Assembly (NCBI GenBank): GCA_012932295.1
Contig: JAAONU010000001.1
Span: 19,840,120 to 19,904,119, forward strand
Reading direction: 5' to 3'
Source: Cyclina sinensis
Taxonomy: Eukaryota > Mollusca > Bivalvia > Venerida > Veneridae
DNA: 64,000 bases
The position numbers and the translations under genes were made by a program. This document shows, piece by piece, positions 1 through 12,177 of the stretch. Below the pieces are notes generated by a model. That model ran no database searches. It saw only the letters and a program-made list of their open reading frames with translations, and was not told the origin of the DNA. Positions within the stretch are counted from its first letter, which is position 1. Every line of letters starts with the position of its first letter.

Positions 1-336
1 ATGCGTTTAAAGTGAAAAAGGACTGTGCTTTCAGGACAGTCTTAGAAGTGAACAACGTTTAGTAGGTTCTCAAACAAGGCACATCTTTTATAGCTATTTC
101 TGCTGAGTTAAAGTGGATAAGCTTGGCCAGTTCTTTAAATATTTTATACGGATTTGCTACTACTTTAACATGATCACAGAGGAACAGTATAATTTAGATC
201 TTTTGATGTTCATGTTTAATCATTGAAAAAGAAAATCAGATATTCTAAACTGCTTGGTGGCAGAATATATATATATATAGTTTCTCTCGTACGATTTAAA
301 TTGTTTTCTCCATACACATTTGTAATAACGATAACT

Positions 337-643
337 ATGAATATTTTGAATGTTTTGTGGCTATATCTTATTTCTCACCTGTTTAATCAGACTGTGACAG
401 AAAGGTTTACCAGATTCCATAATGAAAGCTTATTTGTTAACCTGCTTTGCCTGTCGTCTGCAACAAAGTTTTCTGGAAATTACTCATCTCTATTACTTTG
501 TGCTATTGAATGTGCTCAGACGGACGACTGTATGAGTTTCTTCTACAGCAGTCACGATCACGAATGCTACAGCGTCACTTCCGTTTTGACATCAAGATCT
601 GACTGTGTGACAAGTTCTGGGACACACTACTTTGGCAGACAAA
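337..643 (+). CDS. Kringle gene exon 1: signal peptide and PAN-like module
   Basis: Encodes residues 1-102 plus one base. It starts at ATG 337-339 and ends before the donor gtaagt (phase 1). The frame stays open upstream to about 223, but only through a non-ATG codon, so the ATG with the hydrophobic leader is preferred. The module has the helix-like CxxxC spacing typical of PAN domains. Confidence 0.75.
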
Positions 644-3600
644 GTAAGTGTTTTTATTATATCCTCATTAGAATTGTAACTTGAACATTTAGTGCTGCTT
701 AACACGAAAACCGTCTTGTCTGACCTAAGTAAAACTCAGATTAAAATAGTCCTTTAATTTCACGAAACATTTTCCTGTGTTTAGTCCGGCAGGCTAGGAC
801 ATGCTTTAAACTCTGATGCAGATATCATTTTTACAATAACATCATATAATAATCAAGGGGTAGGACCTAAATCATGCAGCTCGGTGCTTTAAGCGAGAAA
901 AACGTGTAGTCTATGACTAATGACGTCAGTTTTCGCGTTAATATTCAGGAATTCGGATAAATTATCAACAGCTATGGGGATTTTCTTGGAATATTTGTAT
1001 AATGTATACGACTAGTACCTAGCCATATATGTATGCTAACTGTAGCTGCTATTTGACAGAAGAAGAGATGTGTTACAAAAAAGTTATTGAAGGTATGCCA
1101 ACAAAGGTGTCCCATTTTTTGTTTGATTCTGCAATAATTTGCTTAGGTTTTTGAACTTGTCAAACCTTTCTGCGCCATTGAAACAATATTTTTAGTAAAC
1201 AGGCACACAATTAAACATTAACAACCAGTTAGGAACATATATTATATATTATATTCATTTCTTTTAACTTAAAGACAATAAACGTGTAGTTTGGGTCACT
1301 TTAAGACCATATTGTGTAACCTCGGTTCTTTATTTGTGTTAAAGTTAAGTTTTTCAAAATAAGCATGATGAAAAAATTTACAAAGAGTTCTGTTTTGTAT
1401 ATTTAACTTTATGTTTCTGATAAAAAACCCAAAGTATTTTCTTTTTTAAGCTAAGATAATTCCATTAATGTTGCTATGAATTCGAACACTTGCGATTTTA
1501 AGGCTGGAAAGTTATATGGTGCTTTTCATTGTCAGATACAAATACAATATTACAAGTAAATTTTAAACTTTGGAAGGTCTTGATTCGATCACAAGTCTGC
1601 AGATTTTATTTAAAAAATCAAAACTGACAATTTTGTAGATATTACATCCATGCAAACATTATATTTATAAAATCAAAAAGGACTTTCTAAATTGTGCGAA
1701 AAAAAATTGTCAACTGAGAGACAGCCTGTGCCATACAGTTAAATTAACTGTATATACTTGGTACAAATAAAAACTGCCAATCTGCTAAGCTCCATATAGT
1801 CATTCAAAGCTGAATGGTTCAATCCCTGGACTCAACAAAATATCTCTATCTAATATTCATTTGCATCTTACCATTACTTCAGTTAAAAGGAAACAAATTA
1901 GAGATACACGCAAATTAGACAAGTTAGATTTCATAAAACATTTGTAGTTAGATTTCTTAAAACATTTGTAGTTAGATTTCTTAAAACATTTGTAGTAAGA
2001 TTTCTTAAAACATTTGTAGTTAGATTTCTTAAAACATTTGTAGTTTTAATGGAGTTGAAAAATATTATCTTACTTCTTCCACAATCATATCAGCTATTAT
2101 TTCTTCCGCTTTGACTGGACTGTAACTAAACTTAAATGAAATAATGATTATAAAGTTCTATGGCAACATTATCATCTCTCAGTAAGCAAATGGCTGATAA
2201 ATATCATCACCTTGCTTAAACTGCCGTTTTGCAATAAATTAAATTACGTTGCTAATAATTGTGGTTTTAAGGTATTTCCTGCAAGTAGTGATTCGTCTTT
2301 ACTAATGAAACTTGGAAAGGGGATGAAAATGAAAAAGTTTGCAACAGGTAAATTTATCACTGACCTCCCTTATCTCCAAGCCGTCAGGTATCTTAATAGA
2401 TCCGAGATTTAATTCTATATTTGTAAAAAAAATGTAAGTTATCTTTGGAGGATCTATTTACTTGTTTTGACTGGTTTTGAGTATGATTATAGTACAAAAT
2501 AACTGTTTAATTTAACCAATATGCTAGTGACAGAAAGATATTTTATGTATTAGAATATCAGTATGTAGTTATGAAAGAACCGAGGTTACACAATATGACC
2601 TTAAAGTGACTCAAACTGCACGTTCATTGTCTCAAAGTTTAAAAAATCGAACATAGATGCATTATGTATGTTTCTAACTGGTTGTAAGTGTTTAATTCTA
2701 TTCCTGTTTACTTAAGATATCATTTTAATGGCGCAAAATTGTTGGTCAAGATGAAAAACCGAAGCAAAATATTGCAGATTCACACAAAAAATGGGACACC
2801 TTTGTTGGCATCCCTTCAATAACTTTTTAGTAACACATTTCTTCTTCTGTCAATTAGCAGCTACAGTTAGCATACATATATGGCTAGGTACTAGTCGTAT
2901 ACATTATACAAATATTCCAAGACAATCCCCATAGCTGTTGATAATTTATCCGAATTCCTGAATATTTACGCGAAAACTGACGACACTAGTCATAGACTAC
3001 ACGTTTTTCTCGCTTAAAGCACCGAGCTACATGATTTAGGTCCTACCCCTTGATAATTGGGTCGTGTCGTGAGATTATCAACAGTGTCGTCAAATTTTAC
3101 ATTGCATGAGATGCAGTCACTAGTGTGTTATTCATATCCACGTTTCAGTAACCTTCGAAGACTTAACTCGCATTTCCTCAAAAATAGCACTTCATGGTAA
3201 TTTCAAGAAGGCCGAAAACATCGTGTGTTTTGCAGAAATCGTTAAATAGTTTATGGCGTCAGGTTTGACATCGATTTCTCGATGACGTCAGATTGACTAG
3301 TTTGTTGATTTTGTTAAGTCACGACACCATATAATAAATATTATATGTAATAATAATAATAATCATCATCATCATCATCATCAACATAAAATTACCTACT
3401 GACCGATTTTATTTTATACTGGAATAAAAAGAACAAATTACAAATACATGTACATTTTTAATCATCTGAACTTTTTTGTGTTATGCGCAGCTGAAAATGC
3501 CTGCTACCACTACACATCTGAGACAGACTGGTGCGAAATGGTTCAGTTTCATGTTTACACGGCAGGCAATAACCAAGCATATATAGGATGTATGGACTGC

Positions 3601-4685
3601 TATTGCTGTCAGTGGAAGGGTAATTCAAATTTTTCACCGTTTGAAGTTCGATTTGACCAAATTGCTCATAAAACCTGTAGATTTTTTATTTATCTTAACC
3701 TTCCTTTTTAATGTACCGTGTGTCCTTATATTCTTAATGTACACCTTGGTTTCACTTGGTAAGGCACTGATGCAAGGGTCGTGGCTCGAAATTATTTAAA
3801 ACAGATGGTTTAATAAGTTAATCTGTAGGACAAGGGAAGTATCAAGCATTTGCCCATTTGGTCTTGGTTTTTATATCATTTTGCTGTTTAAAATACATGA
3901 CAACAAATCCGGAAACGGTAATTAAAAGGTTGCAAAATTAGACTGTTGACCATAGTTTATTTCCACCATAACGAGTATTACAGACTGCTTATTGCTTTTT
4001 CAGAGCCTATGTTGTCTTGGCTAAGCAGACTTACTAGCGTCGGATTATATCTTTGCATTTTCCAGGAAAAGTAGACAGTATAGCTATGGCAATGTGAACT
4101 GCATACTCATTATTTTGTCACTTCTATTTTTTTGAAGGCTGTTACATTGGAGAACCTCTTAATTACAATGGTACCTGGAGTCAGACAAAATATGGCCGCC
4201 GTTGTCAACGCTGGGACACACAAGCACCTCACAATCATACACGTTACTATATGTCCGCGTTTCCTTTAGACGCAAGCGTCTCTGACGCACACAACTTTTG
4301 CAGAGACCCGGATGGGAAAGGTAATGTCATCTGCATTTTATAATTAACAGAAAAAGATCTAATTGGTTTTGTAAAGCTTATGTAATTTCTGGAAGTACAT
4401 GTCACATACAATCTCTGTTCGCAGGTCATATGCAGTCTCTATAAGATACAGGCTATTTGAAGTCTCTTTAGGTACATATCATATGTAATCTATGTGCTTG
4501 AAAAATGCTTAGTAAATGCTTCGAAAATTGCGAATACATATGTTCTTATTTTTGCCTATGAATGTCTTAGTTTAAATATTTTAGAAACCAAAATGAAATA
4601 CTTCCACAATTACACAGGTGGACCATGGTGTTTCACTGAAGATCCTGAAATAAGGTGGGAATTTTGTGACATACCTACGTGCTAA
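337..4685 (+). CDS. Secreted PAN-like / Cys-rich / kringle protein, 4 exons, 228 aa
   Basis: Exons 337-643, 3491-3619, 4138-4320 and 4618-4685 join to 687 nt (228 residues plus stop). All three introns are phase 1 with GT/AG ends, the usual pattern of shuffled extracellular modules. Residues 1-21 look like a signal peptide (hydrophobic stretch [10 protein letters not shown]). Residues about 38-100 are PAN/apple-like, with C38, C55, C59, C65, C77 and C90 and the core [11 protein letters not shown]. Residues 104-145 are a Cys-rich segment I do not recognise. Residues 147-228 are a complete kringle with six cysteines (C147, C168, C200, C211, C223, C228) and the signatures PWCFTEDP and RWEFCDIP; the protein ends on the last kringle cysteine. 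Kringles and PAN modules bind proteins or carbohydrates outside the cell; the ligand cannot be told from sequence. No protease domain follows. The start is the only in-frame ATG preceding a hydrophobic leader. An alternative is an internal exon beginning at a good acceptor near 391, with the true start outside the window. Confidence 0.82.
853..3327. mobile_element. Large inverted-repeat element in intron 1 of the kringle gene
   Basis: Two arms of about 480 bp face each other: about 853-1333 and about 2574-3058. For example TCAAGGGGTAGGACC opens the left arm and its reverse complement closes the right one. Similarity is high over the outer 200 bp and lower inward. The centre holds a 24-bp tandem repeat. 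Just beyond the right arm, about 3062-3327 has its own short inverted ends (GTGTCGTGA / TCACGACAC). The 10-bp word CATATAATAA flanks the whole block at 843-852 and 3328-3337, a candidate target duplication, although an AT-rich word is weak evidence. No ORF of transposase size is present, so the element is non-autonomous. Confidence 0.7.
1922..2041. repeat. 24-bp tandem repeat, 5 copies
   Basis: Five near-identical 24-bp units containing AGTTAGATTTCTTAAAACAT, with single-base variants (one 'cataaa', one 'agtaag'). It lies inside the loop of the inverted-repeat element. Confidence 0.95.
3349..3382. repeat. TAA/ATC microsatellite
   Basis: A run of TAA units passes into ATC units in intron 1 of the kringle gene, directly downstream of the inverted-repeat element. 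Confidence 0.9.
3491..3619 (+). CDS. Kringle gene exon 2: unidentified Cys-rich module
   Basis: Encodes residues 103-145 between acceptor gcgcag and donor gtaatt, phase 1 at both sides. It has six cysteines: C107, C116 and a cluster GCMDCYCC near the end (C135, C138, C140, C141). The adjacent CC pair and two aromatic Trp residues are distinctive. I cannot assign a family. A symmetric phase-1 exon of 129 nt is what an inserted or skippable module would look like. Confidence 0.78.
4138..4320 (+). CDS. Kringle gene exon 3: N-terminal three quarters of the kringle
   Basis: Encodes residues 146-206 after acceptor ttgaag and before donor gtaatg. It shows [24 protein letters not shown] and NFCRDPDG, the first half of a classical kringle, with C147, C168 and C200. 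Confidence 0.9.
4618..4685 (+). CDS. Kringle gene exon 4: end of the kringle and stop
   Basis: Encodes residues 207-228 and TAA at 4683-4685. It contains [10 protein letters not shown] and [10 protein letters not shown], completing the six kringle cysteines. The split inside the kringle, just before PWC, is phase 1. Confidence 0.9.
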
Positions 4686-4760
4686 AGAACAACAAGAATT
4701 TAAAGAGTGCTTTACATGAAAGCAGACTACTTGCCTGATGTTACTAGAAGACCACATTAC

Positions 4761-4766
4761 AATAAA
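4761..4766 (+). terminator. Candidate polyadenylation signal of the kringle gene
   Basis: AATAAA lies about 75 bases after the stop codon. A second AATAAA occurs near 4958, after a poly-T tract. Either could be used; the first gives a very short 3' UTR. Confidence 0.5.
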
Positions 4767-4880
4767 ACTGCTTTATTCATTGACAGTATAAATTTGCGTA
4801 ACAATTTTCAGATAAATGCAAAACATACACAATAAGAAATTGTCTGTTTTGGTTATTAAGTTCCTCGTATATTGTATATG

Positions 4881-4896
4881 TTTTTTTTCTTTCTTT

Positions 4897-4918
<22 letters not shown>
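4881..4918. repeat. Poly-T tract
   Basis: Almost pure T run with two C interruptions, downstream of the kringle gene. It could be the tail of a minus-strand retroposed sequence, but nothing next to it is recognisable. Confidence 0.8.
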
Positions 4919-4927
<9 letters not shown>

Positions 4928-5209
4928 CCTTTTCTTTCATAAATATGTTAAGAAGGCAATAAAGAATACCTTAAGAAAATAGTGTTTTGCTGACACACAT
5001 TATATTTGTACGTTAACAGTTAATGTTAGATGGTTGTGTCTATGTCATATAAATGATGATGTTAATACAATGTTATACTGTAATTAAAAAAAAAGAACAA
5101 ATAAATGTGATGTAAACAAATATTAAACGCACACAATGCATGGACTTTTGTTGTACACATTCATGAACTTAAGACTTCCGTTGTATATAAAGTCAATATC
5201 AAGGACAGA

Positions 5210-5660
5210 TTTGGATTGAGCCCTTCTAATACCCGAAATAAAAGGACACTAATTTTACAGGTTTGGGTTTCATTAAAATCTGATGATAAATAAAGTTGTA
5301 CTGACAAAATATAAAACTGAAAATCTATTAAGTTCGATAACTTCTACAAACATCAGCAAGTAGAAAATCATGTCAATATACACAACTCAACTCAACATTT
5401 CTGAAAGGTTTCATTAAAATCTGATGACGAATGAAGGAGTTGCGCTGACAAAAGTTGAAAAACAAAGTAGGCCCATAACTCCTGCAAAAATCAGCCAATC
5501 AAAAAATCGTGAAAATATGCACAACAACACTGAGGTACTGAATACTTCTGTAAGGTTTCATTAGACACCCAGTCATGCATTTAGGAGTTGCGCAGACATA
5601 CATTCACCCATGTCGGCAAGCAAAAAATCAAAATGTCCCACTCTAGATACCCAGGGAGCG
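5210..5660. repeat. Diverged tandem-unit repeat, about 140-bp units
   Basis: Units beginning with GGTTTCATTAAAATCTGATGA recur at about 5268 and 5408, with a worn third copy near 5556. Each is followed by 'gttg..ctgacaaaa' and an 'act(t/c)ctacaaacatcag'-like segment. The sequence belongs to the dispersed tandem-unit type seen elsewhere in this window and is non-coding. Confidence 0.65.
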
Positions 5661-8600
5661 GAGAAATATAAATATATTTAATGTATGATGGTTTTGTGTC
5701 AGTCAGTCACAATACTGTCAATATTATGGCTTTTCCGGTTTCTTTTGAAAATGACCTGATGAGCAAGTATATTACAATTAAGTACACGCCTGTGTCTAAC
5801 CGTCACTTTTGCGTCTTCAGAATCTTCTGCGCCGACTTGGAGCTGCGTATTAATGTGTTTCTTTTTCGCGGCATAACGTGAAATGAATTTTTTCTGGCAT
5901 ACAAAGCCCATATTTTAGACGGACTGATTTTACGTAATAACTGAATGTTTTATTTTAGGAGTAAATATTTTTATTCAAAAGTACACTTCCTGAGCATTCA
6001 CTTTCAATAATGTGTAATTCTGTAAGGTTTGATTATTGGGTGCCATGACAGTGTTGAAATAAAAATCCATCAATTTACCGCTCGTTTATTTTGACAGATA
6101 TTTGTTACCCGTACAATTCCCCTCCTGTCTTTTTGTTTTGATGACCGATGCTCCTGCAGAGATTAGTTATTTTATGATGTGGGAAATAGTGCAAGATACA
6201 GCAAGCATCCCATTCCAGAGACACCTGGTTCTTTTCCAAGCTCCGTGTACAGCACTGATACATGGTGGCACAGTCCAGCTTAGAAAATTGGCAAGGTATC
6301 TCGATTATATATTGTTCTTCTTTGGTTCTATGTAGTACGGTGAAATGAATTTTATAAAATTATCAAGCGTTCAATGGTGTTTGTTTTCCTTTTAGCATAT
6401 GTATGTTGGAATAAAATCCCTTTTCGTGATGTATATATACACATTTATAGCATTTCCGTTTTTCTTCCTGGTCACTGATATTGATAAATGACTCGACAAA
6501 CATATCTAACTTATTTGACCTTAGAAGTTGTTTGTATAGGAGAACGTATAATATACGGTTTAACAAACTTAAAAACAGTTTAACATATTTTAAACAGAAT
6601 ATGATTTCTAAAATACTGTAGTCATGCTAGGCGAATGTCAGTCGATTTCTTTTAATGAGTCTTGTTGAACAGAGCTATTCATTAATTTCAAGAAAATTCT
6701 AATACTGTCAAATTTCGTCATATTTATTTCATTGCAAAAACTCGCCCATTAAGGTTATACACCACCAAATCAGTGTTGTCGGGAACCAGTCAATTTTGTG
6801 CAGGGTAAGAAGCTATGAGATGTCAAAGCTGTCTGATTGGTCAAAATGGAAAGTTTTTTCTGAAAATCATTTTACTTGAACACAACACATATATTGAAGA
6901 ACAAACTGAAAAAGGCATAAGTGTGGCGGACAATTCTTAGCTATTTTTGTCGTTTTAATCAAACAGGAAATTTCGACAGATTGTAAAAAAATGCCGAAGT
7001 GACTGTGGTGATCTCCTTCGAGACAATATACAAGAAAAGCTGAGTTGTCATGTTATAAAAATCTGAATGAAATTGTTTCTCATGATTGATTCTTCCCATA
7101 AATTGGTATAGGTAACATATTCAGAAGCTAATAAAGAGACGCTGGGACTTGATGTTACATTAAAGTACTGTAGTCTTTGATTTAGTTGTGTGTAACCTAA
7201 AAGGTTTTTCCCTGCTAGTGATTGAAAAATTTTGCATTAATTTTGCATTTAATTGAAATATTCTAAAATTAAAGTCTCTTTGAAGGTTGTTTCAACCCAA
7301 TTTGATAAGTTTTAGAAATATTTTCGTCACGTTTCGGATAAAATATAAAGTGTATGATAGACTGAAATGGCTGTTTCAGTCATATTTTATTGCTAGAATG
7401 TAATATATATCTGTAAAAAATTTACCAGCTTGGTGTTTTATAGCATTTGTAATGCATACTATCTGTAAATAATAATACTTATTAATAATAATAATAATAT
7501 AGAAAATATACCAGATAAATCGTAAAATTGCAGAAGATTCAAAAAATTGTGCAAATATCTCGCAAACTGAAATGCTAGTTAATATAAAAGTTAAAGGGTG
7601 CGGATTTTCAAGTTTATACTTTGTAATTTATCATAAATATAAAATATTTCTTAAGCCTTTCTGTTCTAAAAACGATCAAAATAATACTACAGAATTCGCA
7701 GTTTAAAAATACACCAGTTTTATTTATATTAGCTACGGAATAACAAAACGATCGTTATAAAAGCATTGAATTATATCTCCCTTTATTTTGAAGAAAATGC
7801 TACTTAAATGCTTTTTGCTAAACTCTGCTTAACTTTTAGTGCCATGCTGTTTCAAGTAAATGCAGAAATAGAGTTAATTCTGAGTACGGAGGTGTATTAT
7901 GTGGGCTTTGTGCTTCAATTTCGGTGAAAATATGAAAAAACAAAACAAAAAACAAAACAAAAAAACTGCAAGATTAATGTTCAGAAATCCATTATTTCAA
8001 TGTAATAGAAGAAAAAACGTGTGAAAATGCCTTAAATGTTTATTACGTCTATGTCAAAAAAGTGGAAAGGTTATATAAATACAAATCATTATAGCTGATT
8101 CGAAAAAAGGTAACCAGTGCACTGCAACACGACATATTTCTGTTTTCCCCGGCCGTCAGGGCGCCATTTTGAAAAGCCATATTTTATCCAAAATAACATA
8201 AAATATGCAAACAAATGTTTGTTTATGAGTAGCATTGGTACATCTACTTCTACGTGGCTATAGGCTATCGATATCTTTATTTTAAATATGGCCTAGCAGA
8301 TTACTGGATATCAATTATTTCAGTATTTCTCAGTTTTTGGAGGGAATGGGGTAAATAAATAGTCCAGTTTGAGCAACAAAGGGGCAATATAAATCTCTTA
8401 ACAATACCTGCCTTTAGTACACTCAATGTCTGAATAACATTGTTATTTTTGTCTTCGTTGAACCAAGGTAGGACAAATGTCCGTTAAATATTCATTGATA
8501 AGGCACACAATTTCAAGAAAAAACATTCAGAGATCAATATTGACACTGCCCTTACAGTATTCAACGGGGTAAATTGCCATTCAGAAGTGCAGTAAACGAA

Positions 8601-10287
8601 AAAAAGCTATGTTTGAAAAAAACATTTAATAAATACAACAAGACAAAAAAAACCTACATTAACTAAGTTCTTTTACTCTAAGTACTGCACTTGTTCTTGT
8701 GAACACATTCAATAAAGTTACATTGACAAAGAAAACATTTTAATTTCAGATCTGAGACTTGGAAAGAAGTACCTGCAAATGCACACGTTAACATAATTTC
8801 ATTTAGTAGCTTTTCATTTAACACATATAGCTTGATTTGTTTTGATCTTGTATAAATTGTCTCAAAAGCAAGTCTAAATTAAAAAACAGTACATAGAATT
8901 CTTAATTCATGGAATATTTAAGAATTATACATTTCAGTATTTCTTAAACGTAATAAACTCATCGATTCTGACATTTATCCATAAAATAATAAAAATCCAT
9001 TATTTTATTTTCAAAAGCTTGGAAATTTGACAATATCTATGAGTAATAAATTTTCTTCTCATGCAGTAAACAACCAGCAATCATGAATACTGCTTAAAAT
9101 ACAGTAAGAATCGTCCTAAAATTTAAAGGATGTTGTTCATTTTAGTGGGAGTTTGAAATCCTGTGTGTTTTAGCTGATAAGTATTGAAGTTATAAGAAGC
9201 AAAACCAAGAAAGTAAAAATAGATTTGACGTTTCTTTGAAAAACAAAAAACGATATGTTTTTGCTTAAAATCTATATGACAAGCCTTGGGTCCAAACAGT
9301 TTTTGAATTAATTATAAACGTAAACTAGACGGCCCTAAGAAGTGCGAAAAGGCATATCAGGAAAAAACACAACCAACAAACACAGACTCCGTATACAGTT
9401 AAACAGTAGAGGAAAAGATAGCATGAATTTATTTGTAGATCAACTAAAAATAGCCCACAACAAACAATTTACGAATATGAAACTTTTTACGTCTCAAATA
9501 TCTTTAATTGAAGCAAAAACCGATTAATTTCTTCTCAAATAATCTCGAAGATAAATCTCTTAAGACACTTTAATTGAGATATATTGCAATATTAAACCTC
9601 TTTGGAGTCATAACTTGTTTTTCAAAGTTGAACCAGAAGTCTTTCGACTGCTAACTTAGTATACAATATAAACACTGTCTGGACTCATTTTTTTGCCATG
9701 AACTAAACCAAAAAGTTTTGTATCTCATAATAGGGATTGATATTACGTTAGACTCCACATTTGGCAAATATCATTGAACTGAAAACTCTTTGGACAGCTG
9801 CTTTTTTACATATTAATCAGACTAAAAGAGTTGGGACTCTTACGTCGTTTATTACCACTATATCAAAACCTCTGAAACTTTCTTCCATCGTTTTTCTTGT
9901 TATTTTGACTTCAAGTGCTCTGACCTCATTTAGATCATTGAGTACCAACCCTTTTCGTCCCACAATGCCATTAGCTTTTTATGTTTTATGTGTGTGTGTG
10001 TGCTTTTGCATGGAAAGTTGTCGAGCTGATGGGTGGGTTGGAATTAATGCACCAAGACAACTTGTTCTTGTTTGTTCTTACGAGAACCTGTTGGTGCAAG
10101 TGTGAGGTCAAGTAAATTTTATTTATAAGTTGGATTCATATAACAATAAAAGGTATAAAAGGTGAGGTACCTAGTATAAACCGCCAAGTGTCGAATGCAC
10201 TTACTCCCGACAGACACTCAAAATAAATCTGTAAATAATTTAAAAAGTAAAATTACTAAACAAGGGAGCCTTGCTGGCCCTTTTATC
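5661..10287. other. Intergenic stretch with no supported gene
   Basis: Nothing codes convincingly here. Visible content: an AAT microsatellite near 7480, an A-rich run near 7935-7975, a noncoding block at about 8690-9245 that is also present at 13190-13625, and a short TG run near 9990. Open frames of 60-114 codons are scattered, without domains, splice context or codon pattern. Confidence 0.6.
8690..9245. repeat. Noncoding block duplicated at 13190-13625
   Basis: Collinear similarity in the same orientation with the block at 13190-13625. Both contain CAGATCTGAGACT followed by AAGAAGTACCTGC, then TTAACATAAT, ATTTAGTAGCTTT, an AATCCAT segment and GTTATAAG(A/T)AGCAAAAC, separated by gaps. It could be a dispersed repeat or a relic of a local duplication of the 3' region of the kinase gene. 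Confidence 0.7.
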
Positions 10288-11387
10288 GCTCACCTGAAAA
10301 CAACTGCAACTACTTTCTTCACATATCACATATCTAAAGTCCAGGCCTTGTGGTTTTTGACAAGAAGATTTTTTTAAAGTTTTACCCATGTCAGTCCATA
10401 TAAAACCAAGCGACCCCTGGGTTGGGGCAAATTTTGATTTTTAGCCTTGGTGACCTTGATCCAAGTGGCCTCAAATCCAACCCAAGGGCAGATGCTTATG
10501 ATACACACATACCAAATATCTAAGATATATGTCAATATATGAAGATTCAAGCAAGTGGTTTATATGATTATCAGAGCTGTGAAACCATGCAGACATGGCA
10601 AAATAAGACTAGTCTGGCCTCGATACCTCTGAAACACATGATTGGATCAGGTCGGTTCAGGAAAAGAAAGGAGATCTATTGTTTATAAATGTTTTATCAA
10701 AGTTTGGTTGAAATTGAATCAGTTGCATGCAAAACACTATGACGTAAGGTAGAGAAACGTTTTTTGAGCTCTGTGACCTTTACCTTGACCCCAGTAACCT
10801 CAAACCCCACCGAGTGATTGCAGTGCATGGTACGGTATCAAAGATCAGTCAATCAATGAAGGTTCCATAACTAAAGGTAGAAATATAGAATAAGCCTATG
10901 TAAAATATTGTGGCTCCTGGTGTGCGGTCAATTTTGACACTTGTGCCATGATTTGAACAAACTAGACAATATTACAAACCAAATATCTTAGCTCTAAGCC
11001 TTGTGGTTTCAGAAGAGAAGATTTTAGAAGTTTTCCCTAAATAAGACCATGTAAAATCATGTGCCCCCTGGGGTGGGGTCATTTTTAACCCTGGGGCCAT
11101 GATGTTAACAAACTTGGTAGAGGACCACTAGACAATGCTACATTCCAAATATCTCAGCTCTAGACCTTGCCGTTTCAGAGAAGATTTTTAAAATTTTAAC
11201 TTTTTAAATCTGATTTTAGCTCCTGTGGCTTTGATCCGCAATGGACCAGAACCATTCGAACAACTTTGAGAGCTTCATGCAAGGAACATTCCTGGCAAGT
11301 TTTATCAAATTTGTTCTGTTGGTTTCATAGGAGATGCCCTTGGAAGTAATTGTGGACCACAGACAAGCACTGCTTGCTCAGGTGAGC
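10288..11387. mobile_element. 1.1 kb TIR element, non-autonomous
   Basis: It begins GCTCACCTGA and ends with the exact reverse complement TCAGGTGAGC, followed by an A run. Inside are repeated passages of the type 'ccttgtggtttcag...agatttt..aagtttt' and 'ggggccatgat..ttaacaaacttggtagaggaccactag'. A relative lies at about 21655-22280. No ORF of transposase size. Confidence 0.65.
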
Positions 11388-12029
11388 AAAAAAAGTACAA
11401 AGAACTAATGAGAAGAGAAACTTTTTAAAGAATGAGTACAAGAAAATTTCTGATAACACAATGAAATATGAGAGGTATTCATGTACAGAAATGAATCACA
11501 TTATGATAAAGAATTACGATTTTTAACATGTGCTGTTTGTATCTGTCTCTAAAAATGTAATTTTGGAATAGTTCTGATGCATTGTGGAATAGCATTCCAT
11601 CTACTAATTGCGTAATATGAAAAAGAGTCCTTCATGTAATTAGTAGGTTTTCCTTGTAAAACATGATCGTTATGTGCCATAGATCACGTTATAATTACTT
11701 TTTTTGAAAGTTAAACTATCATGCATTTATTCAGGAGCACAATTTGTTAGTGTCTTGTAGACAGCGAAATATGAAAGTTGTGGCATTGTTAAATACATGA
11801 AGCAGAAATTTTGCGATACAATCAACTTGTGAAGTGAGATATTTAACAGAGGTATAGTGTGGTTAATATTTAAGATTGTTTTGGATATGATAAAGATGTT
11901 TATCTATGTACATACTACTTTTCGCCCGAGGGCTCGAAACTGTAAATCCCAATCAGAATCTTCATTTTGCTTGACATACTGAGTGCAGATGTACGTCAAG
12001 CACAGCGATCATGATTATTTTTTCTTAAA

Positions 12030-12066
12030 TGCATCATTAAACCATCTGTGAGTCGGTCACTTTAAA
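12030..12066. repeat. Fragment like the right end of the 38290-38740 MITE
   Basis: CCATCTGTGAGTCGGTCACTTTAA closely matches the right terminal repeat of the MITE at 38290-38740 with two substitutions. No matching left end was found nearby. Confidence 0.4.
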
Positions 12067-12171
12067 CATTCATTCTGAGCAGAGGAAGTTGCAAATATAC
12101 TTGTAACTTTTCTGCCAAACTTTCTTCCCCTTGGGAGAAAAGACCACAAAAATCCATTTTTACAAATATAA

Positions 12172-12177
12172 TTTATT
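12172..12177 (-). terminator. Possible distal polyadenylation signal of the kinase gene
   Basis: AATAAA on the minus strand, about 2.6 kb beyond the kinase stop codon. It would give a long 3' UTR spanning 12.2-14.7 kb. Nearer, weaker signals cannot be excluded. Confidence 0.25.

Noticed and set aside
223..336. N-terminal extension of the kringle protein
   Set aside because: The upstream frame opens at a TTG codon with no ATG; the ATG at 337 precedes the hydrophobic leader.
6102..6335. Possible decayed Cys-containing exon after a TTTTGACAG acceptor
   Set aside because: All three frames break or lack a recognisable domain; the apparent fragments need frameshifts to join.
9761..10105. 114-codon plus-strand frame and a coherent-looking 54-codon minus-strand frame inside it
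   Set aside because: Neither matches a family I know. The minus frame has no polypyrimidine tract or acceptor where an exon would need one, and the plus frame begins at a non-ATG codon.
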